64,000 bases of DNA from assembly GCF_051900425.1 (NCBI RefSeq), contig NZ_JBHZGK010000006.1:233549-297548 (forward strand), given 5' to 3'. The position numbers and the translations under genes were made by a program. This document shows, piece after piece, positions 34,121-43,576 of the stretch. Position 1 is the first letter of the stretch. Every line of letters begins with the position of its first letter. Under the pieces are notes generated by a model. That model saw only the letters and a list, made by a program, of their open reading frames with translations, was not told the origin of the DNA and did not search any database. Origin of the DNA: Frateuria_A sp051900425. GTDB lineage: Bacteria; Pseudomonadota; Gammaproteobacteria; Xanthomonadales; Rhodanobacteraceae.

Positions 34121-37100
34121 TCAGAAGGTCAGCCCGACCTCGAACTTGAACGTGCGCGGCACGAAGGTGATGTTGCCCAGGCGGTTGTACTCGACCGTCG
34201 CGCGGCCATCGGCGAAGGTGGGGACGTAATCGACGAAATTGTCCCAGTTGAATACGTTCAGCACGTCGAACCGCCCGAACAGGGTGACGCCATGGCCCAG
34301 GTCGAAGTTCTTGGTGGCCTGGAAGTCGATGTCGCGATAGCCCCAGATCTTGCCACCGACGAGGAAGCGCGAACCGCCGGGCGTGGCCGCAGTCGGGATG
34401 CAGTTGTTGCCCGCCGGGAATACCGCCCCGTCATAGCAGGCGATGCCGTTGTAGGGCAGCGGCGTGGCCAGCGTCAGCTTGGCTGACAGCGTGGTTCCCC
34501 ACGGCCCGTCGACATTGCCGGTGGCAACGAAGCGATGCTTGGCCGCGGCGTTGGAGGTGATGAACGGGTACTGGCCGATCGTGGCCTCGTCGAACGCGTA
34601 GTGCTCGTTGATGTCGCGGTTCTGCTTGGCATGGGTGAAGGTGTAGGCGAAGGTCGCACCCCAGTGCGATTCCTTCGTATAGGGCTTCTCGGCCGAGAGC
34701 AGCACCTGCGTGGTACGCGTCTCGATGCCGTTGTTGCCGACGATCAGCGCACCGAAACCAGGCACGCCGTTGCCCCAGGGCTGGATGTTGTTTTGCCAGA
34801 ACGAGCCGTCCGGGTAACGATTGCCCAGGGTGAAGGCAAAACCATCGTGGCTCAGGATGCGCGAGACGGTGGCGCTGGTGTTCCACTCTCCGATTGCATT
34901 GCGCATGCCCAGGCTGAACTGGTCCGAATAGGGCGCCTTGAGGTCGTTGTTGAGCAGGTCAACCTCGGTGCCGGCATTGCTGCTGGGGCCAAGCAGCGCC
35001 TGCAGGTTGGGCAGTCCGTTGAGATAGGCCGGGTTCCAGTCGTAACAGGGGGTCGAGTTGCGGTGGCACAGGCCGGTCGCCGGATCACGGAAGTACACCG
35101 TGTACTGCGGCAGCGCCGATTTGGTGGTCTCCAGCTGCAGGTAGTCGTACAGGTCGCGGTCGTAGGCGCGCCCGGCGCCGCCGAAGATCACGTGCGCCTC
35201 GTCGCCGAACAGGTCGTAGGAGAAGCCCAGGCGCGGCTGCCACTCGCCCTTGTAGGCCGAGCGGTTGGTGCCGGTGCTGATGTAGTCGTTGACGTCGATC
35301 CCGCCGAGCGCCAGCGACTGCGCGTAGGTCTGTCCCGGCGGTCCGTTGGGATCCTGGCTGTTGAGCGCGGCCACCACGTTCGCCGGCGTGACGAAGTTGG
35401 TGTACGAGGGCGTGCGCTCGTAGTCCCAGCGCACGCCCAGGTTGAGCGTGAGCTTGTCGGTGACGTCCCAGTCGTCCTGGATGTACGCGCCGAACTGGTG
35501 GCTCTTGGTCTCTACCGTCGGGGACAGGCCCAGGCCGGTCACCGGCTTGGTGAAGAATGCCTTGTACGGCGTACCGGCAGTGCCCGCGGTAGTGACGTTG
35601 TAGTAGAACTGCGGGTTCACGTCGGCCGCATCGGCCGCGTGCAGGGTGACCATCTTCTTCTTGAAGCCGAGCTTGATCACGTGGTCGCCGTGCCACTCCA
35701 GGTCGTTGAAGGTGAGGTCGTCCTGGATGGCCGGGCCCTTCTGGCCCTTGTCCTGCGTCGCCAGCGGGCTGGCCGCGCCGGTCTGGATGATCACCGGATC
35801 GTCGGTCGGGCGTTCCCAGGTGTAGATCACGCCGTTGCCATAGTTCAGCGCGGTCGGCGCGTTGTACGCGTCCTCGTAGGTCAGCAGCAGTTCGTTGTAG
35901 TACGCCTCGCCGCTGTGCTGCCAGCGCAGGGCATAACGCTTGTCGTTGTTGCGGGTATTGAATCCGGAGCTCGGAGCGTTGGTGTCACCGATGCCGCCGA
36001 GCTGGTTCTCCTTGCGGATCTGCGCGCTGGCTTCGAAGCGGTCACGGTCGGTCGGCTCCCAGTCGAGCTTGCCGAAGTACAGGTCTTCCTTGAAGTTCAG
36101 CCCCGCGGGGCCGAACAGCCCGGCCACGTCGGCGGGCAGGTAGGGCACGCCCGGAGCACCGTCCGCGCTGGGCACCACGGTGATCGGCGTATCGAAGCGC
36201 TTGGCTTCGTACGCGGCGAAGAAATGCATCTTGTCCTTGATGATCGGGCCGCCGATGGCGAAGCCGTATTCCTTTTCCTCGGACGGCGTCTTGGTGCCGG
36301 AGTCCCGCTCGGCCGGGGTGCGCTCGCGGAAGGCGTCGTTGGTGTAGCGGTAGTAGGTCTCGCCGTGGAATTCGTTGGTGCCCGACTTGGTCTGCGCGGT
36401 CACCGCGGCCGAGGAGATCTGGTCGTACTCGGCCTTGTAGTTGGAGGTGATCACCTTGTACTCGCCGATCGCCAGCTGCGGGAACGGGTTGCCCTGGCTG
36501 CCGAACTGGCCGCTGACGCCGCCTTCCTTGACGTAGCTCTTCTGGCCCACGCCGTCGATGTAGACGTTGACCGAGCTGTTGTTCATCGCGCCGCCGCGAA
36601 GCGAGGTGTTGCCCTTGGAGTCGACGGTGAACACCATGCCCGGCACGGTGTCGGCGAACTCGAGGAAGTTGCGCGAGATCTGCGGGATGGTCTGGATCTG
36701 GCGCAGCGAAATCGTGTTGCCGACTTCGGAGGTCTTGACCTCCTGCAGGGTCGTGGCGGTGACCGAGACCCCGGTCAGCGTGGTTGCGTTGGCGGCCGAC
36801 GGCGCGACCGGTGCCGCGGGCGCGCCGGCGGGAACCGGCTGCGACTGGCCCAGGTCGAGCGTGGCGGTCGAGGCTACGGTCAGGGTGACGGTGCGCTCCG
36901 TACCGGGGCCGGCATCGACCTGGTAGGTGCCCGGCTGCAGGCCGGGCAGCGCATAGCTGCCGTCCGCGCCGGTGCGCGTGCGCCGCACCGCGCCGGTCGC
37001 CACGTTGCGGGCGGTGACCTCGGTGTCGGCCGGGCCGGTGCCGCGCAGGGTGGCATTGGCGGTCTGCGCCCACGACAGGTTCGGGGCAGCGGCGAGCGCC

Positions 37101-37162
37101 GCTACCGAGCCGGTGATCAGGCTCGCCAGCAGGCGCTTGTTAAAGCGTGACATCATTTTCAT
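34121..37162 (-). CDS. TonB-dependent receptor, Oar-like, with carboxypeptidase regulatory domain
   Basis: A 1013-residue outer-membrane receptor. Signal peptide to about 32 (LLASLITGSVAALAAAPNLSWAQ is the hydrophobic and cleavage region). A CarboxypepD_reg/Ig-like domain follows (ATLRGTGPADTEVTAR, GSYALPGLQPGTYQV). The plug has NTISLRQIQTIPQISRNF, LRGGAMNNSSVNVYIDGVGQKSYV and ITSNYKAEYDQISSAAVTAQTKSGTNEFHG. The remainder is a barrel ending in a terminal Phe (FEVGLTF). GAGGGTGG precedes the ATG at 37162. It lies 176 bases downstream of the M24 peptidase stop on the same strand and just upstream of the glucanase, so it may import a sugar or a peptide; the substrate is unresolved. Confidence 0.9.
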   Translation of the reverse strand: MKMMSRFNKRLLASLITGSVAALAAAPNLSWAQTANATLRGTGPADTEVTARNVATGAVRRTRTGADGSYALPGLQPGTYQVDAGPGTERTVTLTVASTATLDLGQSQPVPAGAPAAPVAPSAANATTLTGVSVTATTLQEVKTSEVGNTISLRQIQTIPQISRNFLEFADTVPGMVFTVDSKGNTSLRGGAMNNSSVNVYIDGVGQKSYVKEGGVSGQFGSQGNPFPQLAIGEYKVITSNYKAEYDQISSAAVTAQTKSGTNEFHGETYYRYTNDAFRERTPAERDSGTKTPSEEKEYGFAIGGPIIKDKMHFFAAYEAKRFDTPITVVPSADGAPGVPYLPADVAGLFGPAGLNFKEDLYFGKLDWEPTDRDRFEASAQIRKENQLGGIGDTNAPSSGFNTRNNDKRYALRWQHSGEAYYNELLLTYEDAYNAPTALNYGNGVIYTWERPTDDPVIIQTGAASPLATQDKGQKGPAIQDDLTFNDLEWHGDHVIKLGFKKKMVTLHAADAADVNPQFYYNVTTAGTAGTPYKAFFTKPVTGLGLSPTVETKSHQFGAYIQDDWDVTDKLTLNLGVRWDYERTPSYTNFVTPANVVAALNSQDPNGPPGQTYAQSLALGGIDVNDYISTGTNRSAYKGEWQPRLGFSYDLFGDEAHVIFGGAGRAYDRDLYDYLQLETTKSALPQYTVYFRDPATGLCHRNSTPCYDWNPAYLNGLPNLQALLGPSSNAGTEVDLLNNDLKAPYSDQFSLGMRNAIGEWNTSATVSRILSHDGFAFTLGNRYPDGSFWQNNIQPWGNGVPGFGALIVGNNGIETRTTQVLLSAEKPYTKESHWGATFAYTFTHAKQNRDINEHYAFDEATIGQYPFITSNAAAKHRFVATGNVDGPWGTTLSAKLTLATPLPYNGIACYDGAVFPAGNNCIPTAATPGGSRFLVGGKIWGYRDIDFQATKNFDLGHGVTLFGRFDVLNVFNWDNFVDYVPTFADGRATVEYNRLGNITFVPRTFKFEVGLTF

Positions 37163-37336
37163 GTTTCCACCCTCAAAAGACGCGGCGTTTGGGTGGATGG
37201 TTGTTTCTGCGCGGTGATGTGCCTGTGAGTTTTTCCGCGGGAGGCGTCGAGGGCACGAAGACGCGCGGGCAACGCCGGGCTGCCATCGCAACGAGTCCGT
37301 CGGGATGGCACCCGCATTTCCGCTGCAGGTCGCGGG

Positions 37337-38641
37337 TCAGCCGAACGGCTGTTCGATGGACGGACTCTGCGGCGTGAACCAGCGCGCACCTTCGGCCGTG
37401 ACGTGCATGTCGTCCTCCAGCCGCACGCCGAATTCGCCGGGGATGTAGATGCCGGGCTCGTCGCTGAAGGTCATGCCCGCTTCGATGCGGCGCGTGTTGC
37501 CCTGCACGAGGTAATACCACTCGTGCATGTCCATGCCGATGCCGTGACCGAGGCGGTGCGAGAAGTACGTGTAACCGGGTCCGTAGCCGGCATCCACGAT
37601 CACCTTGCGTGCCGCGGCATCGACCGACTCCATCGTCGCCCCCGGATGCGCGGCGGCCAGCGCCGCCAGCTGCGCCTTGCGCACGATGTCGAACACCCGT
37701 TTCATCTTGTCGCTGGCCTTGCCCAGCGTGAAGGTGCGGGTGAGGTCGCTCATGTAGCCCTCCACGTAGCAGCCGTCGTCCAGCATCACCGGCGTGCCCT
37801 CGCGGATCACCTGAGGCTCGCGCGAACCATGCGGCTGCGCGGTGTAGCTGCCGACGTTGATGCTGGCATCGCCCTCGAGGCCCATGCGCGCGTAGCCGGC
37901 CTCTACCCACGCGGCGATGTGCTGCTGGGTCATGCCCGGCTGCAGCCCCTGCCAGATCGCCTTGTACAGGGCCAGCGTGGCGTTGCAGGCCACCTGCATC
38001 AGCGCCAGTTCCGCCGGGCTCTTGATCGCCCGGCAGCCGGCCGTGACCGGCGTGGCCGGAACCAGCCTGGCCTGCGGCATGGCTTGCGCAAGCCCGGTCG
38101 AACGGAAGAACGGCACCTTGTCGCCGATGCCCAGCACGCCCGTGCCGGCACCCTTCTCGCGCATCACCTGCGCGACCAGCGCATAGGGACTCTCGTTCTC
38201 CTGCCAGGTGCGCACGTCGTGGCCGAAGCGGATCTGCTCCAGCGCGCGGCTGCGCTCGAACGCCGGCACCACGTACACCGGATCGCCCGAGCGCGGCAGC
38301 AGCATCCCCATCAGGCGCTCGCTGGTCCACCAGCGCATGCCGGTGAAGTAGTCCAGTGTGGTGCCGCCATCGAGGTAGATCGCGTCCATCCGGGACTTCG
38401 CCATGAGCTCCTGCGCCTTTGCCAGCCGGGCGCGGCGCTCGTCGTCCGTGATGGGCACGATCTGCGACTTCACCGACTTCAGCGCCAGGATCGACGGCGG
38501 CAACGCGAGGCCGCCCGGCGCGGCCCCGGAGGCGAGCGCATCCGAACCCAGCATCGCCACCGGCAGTGCGGCAGCACCCAGCGCCGTGGTCTGCAGGAAG
38601 CGGCGGCGGCCAGGGTGCATCACGTCGTCACGGGGGGTCAT
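37337..38641 (-). CDS. Tat-exported M24 family Xaa-Pro-type peptidase
   Basis: A 434-residue metallopeptidase. The N-terminus carries a Tat signal, GRRRFLQTTALGAAALPVAML. The creatinase/prolidase domain has all five metal ligands: D288 in MLDDG, D299 in MSDLTRTF, H366 in RLGHGIGM, E395 in FSDEPGIY and E409 in VRLEDDM. Family members remove an N-terminal residue from Xaa-Pro peptides. With a TonB receptor directly downstream on the same strand, it may help use imported peptides, as peptidase/receptor neighbours do in Xanthomonadales. The true start could be the in-frame ATG at 38620, close to the twin Arg. Confidence 0.86.
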   Translation of the reverse strand: MTPRDDVMHPGRRRFLQTTALGAAALPVAMLGSDALASGAAPGGLALPPSILALKSVKSQIVPITDDERRARLAKAQELMAKSRMDAIYLDGGTTLDYFTGMRWWTSERLMGMLLPRSGDPVYVVPAFERSRALEQIRFGHDVRTWQENESPYALVAQVMREKGAGTGVLGIGDKVPFFRSTGLAQAMPQARLVPATPVTAGCRAIKSPAELALMQVACNATLALYKAIWQGLQPGMTQQHIAAWVEAGYARMGLEGDASINVGSYTAQPHGSREPQVIREGTPVMLDDGCYVEGYMSDLTRTFTLGKASDKMKRVFDIVRKAQLAALAAAHPGATMESVDAAARKVIVDAGYGPGYTYFSHRLGHGIGMDMHEWYYLVQGNTRRIEAGMTFSDEPGIYIPGEFGVRLEDDMHVTAEGARWFTPQSPSIEQPFG

Positions 38642-38735
38642 GGGCGCGTTCTCGTTCGGGGCAAGGCGACCAATTCAGCACGATGGCGTGGCGCTCCGCC
38701 ACTGGCAAAAGGCATGGCGCCCGAGCCCTGTCCGA

Positions 38736-39629
38736 TCAGCGGCGTTCCAGTTCGGCCAGGTTCCACTGCCCGAGCTCCGCCGCCTGGTGCCACGTGCTTT
38801 GCATGAACGCGCGCAGCGCAGCCTCGGGCGAGGACGCCGTACGCACGGCTTCATACGGCAGGATGAATTCGCCCAGCGAAGGGTGGAAGTACGCCCCGCC
38901 TGGCTGGACCGCCGCCTCCGCCAGGCCGGGCGGTGGCGGTACGGCGTAGGCGTAGAACGCCGGCTCGAGCAACGGCGCGCTGCCGGGCCAGAAGCCGTGG
39001 CTGATCACTTCGTGCGAATACGCGTCGCGCTCGAATGCCGGCCCGTCGCGCGCGGGCGCCGGGCGACCGGAGAAACGCGTCACCGCAAGGTCGAAGCTCC
39101 CCCAGAAGAAATTCACCGGGCTGCTCTTGCCCACGTAACCACAACGCCACCGTGCGAACTCGCGCCCGACCTGCATCAGGATCCGCCAGAACCGGTGCGC
39201 CCATGCCGGCTCGTACGTTTGATGAAGGGTGTCCTCGTCCAGCCGCACGGGCGAAGGCATCTCCACCGCCACCGGCCAGATCCGCACCGCCAAGCCCATT
39301 TCCCGCAGCGTGCCCATCAGTGCGTCGTGGAAGTCGGCGACGCTGCGCGGCCCAAGCGGCAGGCGGCGGGTCTGTCCGTCGGTGCAGTCGATCACCAGCA
39401 CGTGGTCGATGAAGTCGAACGCCAGCGTGAGTGCCCGGCTGCCGTACGGCAACAGCCGAGTAGACAGACCGCGCGCCGTGAGGTGGAGCGCGATGCCCCA
39501 GCCGTGGTTGAGCGGCGGCGCAAGAGCCAACGCGATCTTGCCCACCACCTGGGACCAGAGGTGCAGCGTGGCGTAGGTTTCCCGCCACGCCTCATACGGA
39601 AGCTCGGGCCAGGCCTCGTTGACCGCCAC
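38736..39629 (-). CDS. DUF5996 family protein
   Basis: A 297-residue protein starting with GTG at 39629, seven bases after AGGAG. Its pattern fits DUF5996: WPELPYEAWRETYATLHLWSQVVGKIALAL at the start, LTLAFDFIDHVLVIDCTDG, TDGQTRRLPL, AVRIWPVAVEMPSPVRLDED, FFWGSFDLAVTRFSGRPAP, and SHEVISHGFWPGS in the last third (landmarks). Function is unknown; some members are annotated as Ava_C0101-like hypothetical proteins. An ATG at 39698 is in frame but has no ribosome binding site. The gene is not obviously linked to its neighbours. Confidence 0.78.
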   Translation of the reverse strand: MAVNEAWPELPYEAWRETYATLHLWSQVVGKIALALAPPLNHGWGIALHLTARGLSTRLLPYGSRALTLAFDFIDHVLVIDCTDGQTRRLPLGPRSVADFHDALMGTLREMGLAVRIWPVAVEMPSPVRLDEDTLHQTYEPAWAHRFWRILMQVGREFARWRCGYVGKSSPVNFFWGSFDLAVTRFSGRPAPARDGPAFERDAYSHEVISHGFWPGSAPLLEPAFYAYAVPPPPGLAEAAVQPGGAYFHPSLGEFILPYEAVRTASSPEAALRAFMQSTWHQAAELGQWNLAELERR

Positions 39630-39862
39630 GCGGGATCTCCTGCGAGCCGCCGTGGCACGCCGCCACAGGGCGAGACACGACGTTAGCCGCGGAGCCATTA
39701 AGACGGGCGCAAGGTGCCGTGAGCCGAAAGGCCGTCGGAGGGCTTGCCAAATCGAAGCCACTTTGGGTTGGGGGCTGCGCCATGGAGCCCCAGGTCCGGA
39801 AGCGGCTCCGCAAACGGCCTGGCCGGCATCGGTACCTGACCCGGGGCTTGGCCTGCCCGTAG

Positions 39863-40462
39863 TCAGGCCTTGTGCCGCAGGACAGCAACCTTGGCCATGA
39901 GCTCGTTTATGGCCACGATCGCCGTCGGCTTGCCGCCCGATGCATGCTGCCTCGTGAAATCGAAATCCCTGTAGCCGTTGCTCGTCTGGATGCGGATGCG
40001 GCAATCCCTGGCTGCGGTCATCTGCTCCAGCACGGTGTACGGAATGACGATTTCGTTGATCCCGTACAACCGGTTGGAGCCTGCCGCGCCACCGCCTGCC
40101 ACCGAGGGACTGCCTGGCTGGCCCGCCGAGTACTGCGAAACCCTGCCATCGATATTGATGAAGAATGCGCGCGTGTCGCTGAAGACCGAGGTGCCCGTGA
40201 TCCCCGGGTCCCAGCCCATGACCAGCGCGACGCTGTCCGGTGTTGCGCTCGACCAGCGCGCGCCGAGCTCCAGCGGCTCGGTCCATGTGCCGTCGACATT
40301 GGCCAGCGCGTTGGGCGAAGCTTCCACGAGTGTGGCGTTATCGAAACCGGACGTCCTCTGTGTGACTACGCCGTGTCCGGTGAGGTGGTCCAGCGTCGTG
40401 CAACCGGACAGGGCAAATGCAACGGCGAGCCCAAACAAGGGCTTGCTGGTCATCCCGATCAT
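39863..40462 (-). CDS. Putative lipoprotein, hypothetical
   Basis: A 199-residue protein with a short signal peptide ending in the lipobox LSGC (KPLFGLAVAFALSGC), so probably a lipoprotein. The mature part has a Ser/Gly-rich middle segment (GQPGSPSVAGGGAAGSN) and ends with a helix. I do not recognise the family. RIRIQTSNGYRDFDFTRQH may be a beta-sandwich strand pair. The start at 40462 is preceded by AAAAAGGAGATATCC, a strong ribosome binding site. Confidence 0.7.
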   Translation of the reverse strand: MIGMTSKPLFGLAVAFALSGCTTLDHLTGHGVVTQRTSGFDNATLVEASPNALANVDGTWTEPLELGARWSSATPDSVALVMGWDPGITGTSVFSDTRAFFINIDGRVSQYSAGQPGSPSVAGGGAAGSNRLYGINEIVIPYTVLEQMTAARDCRIRIQTSNGYRDFDFTRQHASGGKPTAIVAINELMAKVAVLRHKA

Positions 40463-40989
40463 GGATATCTCCTTTTTTTTCGATGGGGGACGGCGAGCCT
40501 GCCGGTCCCGGTCACCCGGAAGGCGCCACAAAGCCGCCTTTCTTTCCTGCTCGTGGGCGCCAGCTCGGTCAAACCGAAACCTGGGAGCGCAGCCGGGCCT
40601 GACAGGATCACCCGACGCGGTGGCGGCAAGCATCAGCGCGAGGCACGCGATGGCGTCATCGCGTGGACCCATCCTCTGTCAGTGGACATCCTGCACCGCT
40701 CCCAAACCGTCTGATCCGCAACCCGGCCGGATGACGGCAACAGCCGGCGGGGCGTCGCCCGCAGGGAACCTGGCCGCCCTGAGTGACGGGCGCCATGCCA
40801 ATGGTTCTTGCACGCATGCCCGAGTGGCTGCTGCCCTCGGCACGCTTGTTGCGATCGCGCGCAAGCGTTGCCCTCCAAGGCACGACGCGTAGCGTGGCAA
40901 GCGCCTGGCAAGCAGGCGCTCGCCTTACACCCGAGTGGTCGACGGGCCAGCGCAATCGACTCGCGCTGCACCTCCCGGCCGGCCTGGGT
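40463..40989. other. Intergenic interval without a gene
   Basis: About 530 bases between a putative lipoprotein and a small exported protein on the same strand. Reading frames on both strands have poor protein character. No hairpin, tandem repeat or operator stands out. Confidence 0.55.
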
Positions 40990-41499
40990 CTACTTCCGCA
41001 CATCCACCACTGCAAGCCGCACGGGCGCCGCCTGGAATGACGCCAGACGCTCGCCGGACCGGCTCCCCCTGATCGACTGCGGCGCCAGCCGGCACCGCGG
41101 GCCGTCCGACGGCGCGGCCCGCTTGCAGTACACGTTCACGATCGCCACCGTCTCGCGGTCGGCATTGAGCAACTGGACCTGCCGCGCCACGCCGGGGCCG
41201 GACGAGTTGTCGATGGCCACGGAAACCAGGGGCTGCATGGCGAGGCCCTGCCTGCGCAGGGATTCGGACCGGTCGGCCGCCCGCCGTGCCTGCATGTACT
41301 GCCTGTGCGTATGGCCGACAAGCGCCTGCAACTGGTAGCCGGTCTGCAGGTTGGTGACGTAGGTTTCGTAGGGCGCGCGCACCCCGGTGACGACGACATT
41401 CTGCAGTTGGGTGGTCTGCGCCTGGTCCTGGGCGAGGCCGACGCCGCCGACGCTGGCGAGACCGAGTGCAGTGGCCGTGGCAATGATTAGCTTTTTCAC
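40990..41499 (-). CDS. Small exported hypothetical protein
   Basis: A 169-residue protein starting with GTG at 41499, preceded by GGAGG. It has a clear signal peptide (KKLIIATATALGLASVGGVGLAQ). The mature protein starts with QLQNVVVTGVRAPYETYVTNLQTG, which contains the VVVTG string also seen at the plug start of TonB receptors, but no barrel follows. The rest is mixed alpha/beta with a Cys (NVYCKR) near residue 120 and another (GPRCRL). It is divergent from the CadC-like regulator gene, with about 260 bases between them. Function unknown. Confidence 0.68.
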   Translation of the reverse strand: MKKLIIATATALGLASVGGVGLAQDQAQTTQLQNVVVTGVRAPYETYVTNLQTGYQLQALVGHTHRQYMQARRAADRSESLRRQGLAMQPLVSVAIDNSSGPGVARQVQLLNADRETVAIVNVYCKRAAPSDGPRCRLAPQSIRGSRSGERLASFQAAPVRLAVVDVRK

Positions 41500-41760
41500 A
41501 GGAGCCTCCAGACGGACGCCGATGTCCGTGGGGCGATCCTGGGCTTGTGCCCGGGCATTTGCTTGAGGGATTCCGGTGGAATGTGCGCGGATTCGATGAG
41601 GTTTTCTTCGGTTCACCGGCGGGTGCGAAGGCCGGGAGCGCCCGTTCACCGGATGAGGGGCCACCGACCGCGCGGTTGGCGGTGCTGAAGCAGGCGGGGC
41701 ACGCACTCCCTGTCTTTGCAATCACGCACCCTCGCCCACCGCTGTGCTAATGCCGCGCCC

Positions 41761-43449
41761 GTGGCTCCGGAATCGCACAGCCATCGGGTGGATTACGCGT
41801 TCGGCGACATTCGCGTCGAGCCGACAGCGCACCGCGTGCTGCGCGATGGGCACGAGCTCGACCTTGAACCGAAGGCCTATGCCGTACTGCTGCAGTTCCT
41901 CGACCACCCCGGCGAACTGATCAAGCACGACGAGCTGCTCGAACGCGTGTGGGGCCACAAGTACGTCACCGCGGCCACGCTCAGCCGGGTCATCTCGCAG
42001 CTGCGCCAGCGGCTGGGCGACGAGGCGGCGGAACCGCGCTACATCCAGACCGTGCATGGCCTGGGCTATCGCCTCGTCGCCAGCGTCGCGGCGGCACAGG
42101 CAGCGGACGCCGTTGCCAAGGTCGAGAGCCCCGCTCCGGCCCACCATCCGGACCGGGACCGCGACCGGCACGGCATCGCCGTGCTGCCCTTCGTCAACAT
42201 GAGCGGCGAAGTGGAAAACGAGTACTTCAGCGACGGCATCGCCGAGGAGATCCTGAGCCTGCTGACCAAGCTGCCGCAGCTGAAGGTCTCCTCGCGCACC
42301 TCCTCGTTCTTCTTCAAGGGCAAGGAGGCCGACCTGCAGATGATCGCGGCCAAGCTGGACGTCGGCACGGTGCTCGAGGGCAGCGTGCGGCGGGCGGGCA
42401 ACCGCGTGCGCATCACGGCGCAGTTGATCGACGTGGCGTCCGACTCGACGCTGTGGGCGGAGACGTACGACCGCGAACTGCGCGACGTGTTCGCGATCCA
42501 GGACGACATCGCCCAGAGCATCGTCGATGCGCTCAAGGTGACGCTGTCGCCGAAGGAGCGCCGCGCGATCCAGTACGTCGCCACCGCCAACGTGCAGGCG
42601 TACGACGACTACCTGCGTGGCCGCAGATATTTCTACGCCTGGAACCGCCGCGACTCGCTGCGCGCCATCGAGATGTACGAACGTGCCATCGCACGCGATC
42701 CGAAATACGCCGCGGCCTGGGCGGGCCTGTCGGATGCGTACGTGATGCGCCATCGCTTCCTGGACCGCAATCCCGAGCACGTCGAGCAGGCCATGGAGGC
42801 AAGCGAGCGGGCCCTGCAGATGGACTCGGACTCGGCCGAGGCGCACGCCTCGCGCGGCCTGGCGCTGTTCATCAGCCAGCGGTTCCAGGAGGCCGAGCGG
42901 CAGTTCGAGACCGCCATGATGCTCAACCCGAACCTGCTCGAAGGCTGCTTCATGTACGGCATGATCTGCAGTTCGCTGGGCAACTTCGAGAAAGCCGCCT
43001 GGCTGTACCTGCGCGCCGCCGAGGTCAGCCCCACCGACTACCTGCCGCTGGTCTACCTGTCCCAGGCGTACAGCGAGATGGGCCGCAAGGACGACGAGAG
43101 GAAGGCGCGGCAGCGCGCGCTCGAACTGATCGAGCGCGCGCTGCTTGCCAATCCCGACGACGCGCGCGCCCGCTACATGGGCGCGGCCAGTTTCGCGGCG
43201 CTGGGCGAGAAGGCCAAGGCGATCGAATGGGCCAATCTTGCGCTGCAGTCGAGCGAGGACGAGCCCATGATCTTCTACAACGCCGCCTGCACGTTCGCCG
43301 TGCTGGAGGAACACGACCGCGCCATCGACCTGCTCGAACGCGCGGTGCAACTGGGCTGGGGCGACCGGGCATGGATGGCGAACGACAGCGACCTGGCCTC
43401 GCTGCGTGGCAAGCCCCGATTCGAGGCGTTGTTGACCAGCCTGAACTGA
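41761..43449 (+). CDS. Winged-helix (CadC/OmpR-type) regulator with adenylate cyclase-like and TPR domains
   Basis: A 562-residue protein. Residues 10-105 are a Trans_reg_C winged helix: EPKAYAVLLQFLDHPGELIKHDELLERVWG, then TLSRVISQLRQRLGD and RYIQTVHGLGYRLV. Residues 140-265 (IAVLPFVNMSGEVENEYFSDGIAEEIL, then DVGTVLEGSVRRAGNRVRITAQLIDVASDSTLWAETYDREL) match the FlgO/TolB-like domain of these regulators. Residues 280-560 contain TPR-like repeats. There is no transmembrane segment, unlike CadC. It starts with GTG at 41761 or TTG at 41716. The ligand and the regulated genes are not visible. Confidence 0.82.
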   Translation: MAPESHSHRVDYAFGDIRVEPTAHRVLRDGHELDLEPKAYAVLLQFLDHPGELIKHDELLERVWGHKYVTAATLSRVISQLRQRLGDEAAEPRYIQTVHGLGYRLVASVAAAQAADAVAKVESPAPAHHPDRDRDRHGIAVLPFVNMSGEVENEYFSDGIAEEILSLLTKLPQLKVSSRTSSFFFKGKEADLQMIAAKLDVGTVLEGSVRRAGNRVRITAQLIDVASDSTLWAETYDRELRDVFAIQDDIAQSIVDALKVTLSPKERRAIQYVATANVQAYDDYLRGRRYFYAWNRRDSLRAIEMYERAIARDPKYAAAWAGLSDAYVMRHRFLDRNPEHVEQAMEASERALQMDSDSAEAHASRGLALFISQRFQEAERQFETAMMLNPNLLEGCFMYGMICSSLGNFEKAAWLYLRAAEVSPTDYLPLVYLSQAYSEMGRKDDERKARQRALELIERALLANPDDARARYMGAASFAALGEKAKAIEWANLALQSSEDEPMIFYNAACTFAVLEEHDRAIDLLERAVQLGWGDRAWMANDSDLASLRGKPRFEALLTSLN

Positions 43450-43576
43450 CGCGCGCCGGCGGCGGCTTGCCTCCCGCCTGGGCGGGAATCGCGTTCGGGC
43501 CGGCGCTTTACGGCGTTCGCGCAGGTTACCGCCCATGAAGTCGTTCGTGGGCAGCGCGGCGCGGCTTCCCAAGGCT

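Noticed and set aside
34535..37150. An 871-codon plus-strand frame antisense to the TonB receptor
   Set aside because: The receptor has signal peptide, plug and terminal Phe; the antisense frame is low complexity in Val, Arg and Gly.
41722..43572. A 616-codon minus-strand frame antisense to the CadC-like regulator
   Set aside because: The regulator frame shows winged-helix and TPR sequence; the other does not.
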